Origin: Clostridia bacterium
GTDB taxonomy: Bacteria > Bacillota > Clostridia > RGIG6154
Reading direction: 5' to 3'
Assembly (NCBI GenBank): GCA_017622395.1
Contig: JAGARF010000038.1
Coordinates: 1 to 5,298, forward strand
DNA length: 5,298 nucleotides
Positions 4,571-5,298 of the stretch are shown here, one piece after another. The notes below the pieces were generated by a model. It saw only the letters and a list, made by a program, of their open reading frames with translations, was not told the DNA's origin and did not search any database. Position 1 is the stretch's first letter. Every line of letters starts with the position of its first letter. A program made the translations under genes and the position numbers.

Positions 4571-5298
4571 TTAATTGTTGTATCTTTTTACCTCATATAC
4601 ACCTGAGATATTTTTCAACTTATTAGTTATTATATTAAGTTGCTGACCGTTTTTGACCTCAATAGCAACTTCAATCGAAGCCATATTATCTTTAACTACC
4701 CTTGCATTCATACCAACAATAGGTACATTCATATTGGAAAGGTCTGCAGCTATTTCATAAACAAGATTTGCTCTGTTAAACGCAGAAACCTGAAGATCTG
4801 CAACAAAAGAAGTATTATTATCAGTAACACCCCATGCAACATCAATCATTCTTGACTTTTCGCTGTCAGAAGTGTTTTTAACATTCAGGCAGTCTGCTCT
4901 GTGAACAGACACTCCCCTTCCTCTTGTAATATAGCCTACTATATCATCACCCGGAACAGGATTGCAACACTTTGAAAGTCTTACAAGACAATTATCTATA
5001 CCCTTTACCACAACACCGTTGTCAGAGGATATTTTTCTTTTCTTGGTTTCTATTGGAATTTCTTTATCTTCTTTTGCAGATGTAAGCTTTTTAAGTTCAT
5101 CTTTAAGTTTCAGAATTATTTTGTTGGAAATTGTACCTTCAAAACCAACAGTTGCATACATATCATCAGGGTTTCTTAAGCTGAATTTTTTCATTGCAAA
5201 CTGAGTGAATTCTTCTTTAAATTCATTCATATTTGGTATTTCAGCACGCCTTATTTCTTTATCAATAAGTTCCTTGCCTTTTAAAATGTGTTGTTCTC
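4571..5298 (-). CDS. relA: C-terminal part of long RelA/SpoT homologue (Rel), 5' end outside window
   Basis: Rel makes and hydrolyses (p)ppGpp in the stringent response and acts at the ribosome. The frame stays open from the stop at 4571 to the window edge (241 residues); the upstream part reads GKELIDKEIRRAEIP, typical of the helical region after the TGS domain, so the ATG at 5230 is internal and not the start. The catalytic hydrolase and synthetase domains lie outside the window. Visible regions are the helical segment, a charged linker rich in Lys/Glu (about 5090-5020), the conserved-cysteine/zinc-finger domain KCCNPVPGDDIVGYITRGRG followed by VHRADC (about 4972-4889; the Cys pair, His and last Cys are all kept), and a C-terminal ACT domain (about 4810-4574). 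These regions regulate activity and bind the ribosome. In most Firmicutes the single long enzyme is bifunctional, which cannot be checked here. pgi follows after 18 bases. Confidence 0.95.
   Translation of the reverse strand, partial: EQHILKGKELIDKEIRRAEIPNMNEFKEEFTQFAMKKFSLRNPDDMYATVGFEGTISNKIILKLKDELKKLTSAKEDKEIPIETKKRKISSDNGVVVKGIDNCLVRLSKCCNPVPGDDIVGYITRGRGVSVHRADCLNVKNTSDSEKSRMIDVAWGVTDNNTSFVADLQVSAFNRANLVYEIAADLSNMNVPIVGMNARVVKDNMASIEVAIEVKNGQQLNIITNKLKNISGVYEVKRYNN

Noticed and set aside
4640..5204. Two plus-strand reading frames (4640-4855, 4962-5204) antisense to rel
   Set aside because: Both lie inside conserved rel coding sequence, lack start signals, and show no family motif.
4571..5230. 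ATG 5230 as the start of a short ACT-domain protein
   Set aside because: The frame stays open upstream to the window edge and encodes typical Rel sequence, so the ATG is internal to a long RelA/SpoT protein.

Overview
The window is a compact, low-GC stretch of Gram-positive (Firmicutes) chromosome, most likely from a member of the Clostridia. The evidence is a CtsR/ClpC stress operon with a canonical CtsR operator, strong AGGAGG ribosome binding sites, AT-rich third codon positions, and a long clostridial-type ribose-phosphate pyrophosphokinase. I cannot name the genus. All real genes lie on the minus strand, so transcription runs from position 5298 towards position 1. There is no gene-free stretch over 300 bases and no sign of mobile elements, CRISPR, tRNA or rRNA.

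In transcription order: the C-terminal part of a long RelA/SpoT (Rel) protein (its start lies beyond 5298), then pgi (glucose-6-phosphate isomerase) 18 bases downstream and probably co-transcribed. Next come a small unassigned P-loop protein (138 aa) with its own good promoter, and a ribose-phosphate pyrophosphokinase gene (prs) whose leader holds a hairpin, a palindrome and a possible promoter. prs ends in a strong rho-independent terminator whose U-tract overlaps the -35 element of the next promoter. That promoter drives ctsR and clpC. It is covered by two CtsR operators placed head to head, one containing the -10 box and the other lying just before the ctsR ribosome binding site.

The most notable feature is at the left end. 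In the classic operon ctsR is followed by mcsA, mcsB and clpC. Here mcsA and mcsB are absent. Instead, the ORF directly after ctsR begins with a McsA-type four-cysteine zinc finger (C3, C6, C29, C32) that runs, with no stop codon, in frame into the ClpC N-domain and first AAA+ domain. A second perfect AGGAGG site lies 7 bases before the ordinary ClpC Met (residue 55 of the long form). The gene may therefore give two products: a zinc-finger ClpC and a plain ClpC. ClpC is cut off by the window edge shortly after Walker A.

Functionally the window combines the stringent response (Rel), central sugar metabolism (Pgi), PRPP supply (Prs) and protein quality control (CtsR/ClpC). The first three touch nucleotide and carbon metabolism. 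The CtsR/ClpC unit is separately regulated.
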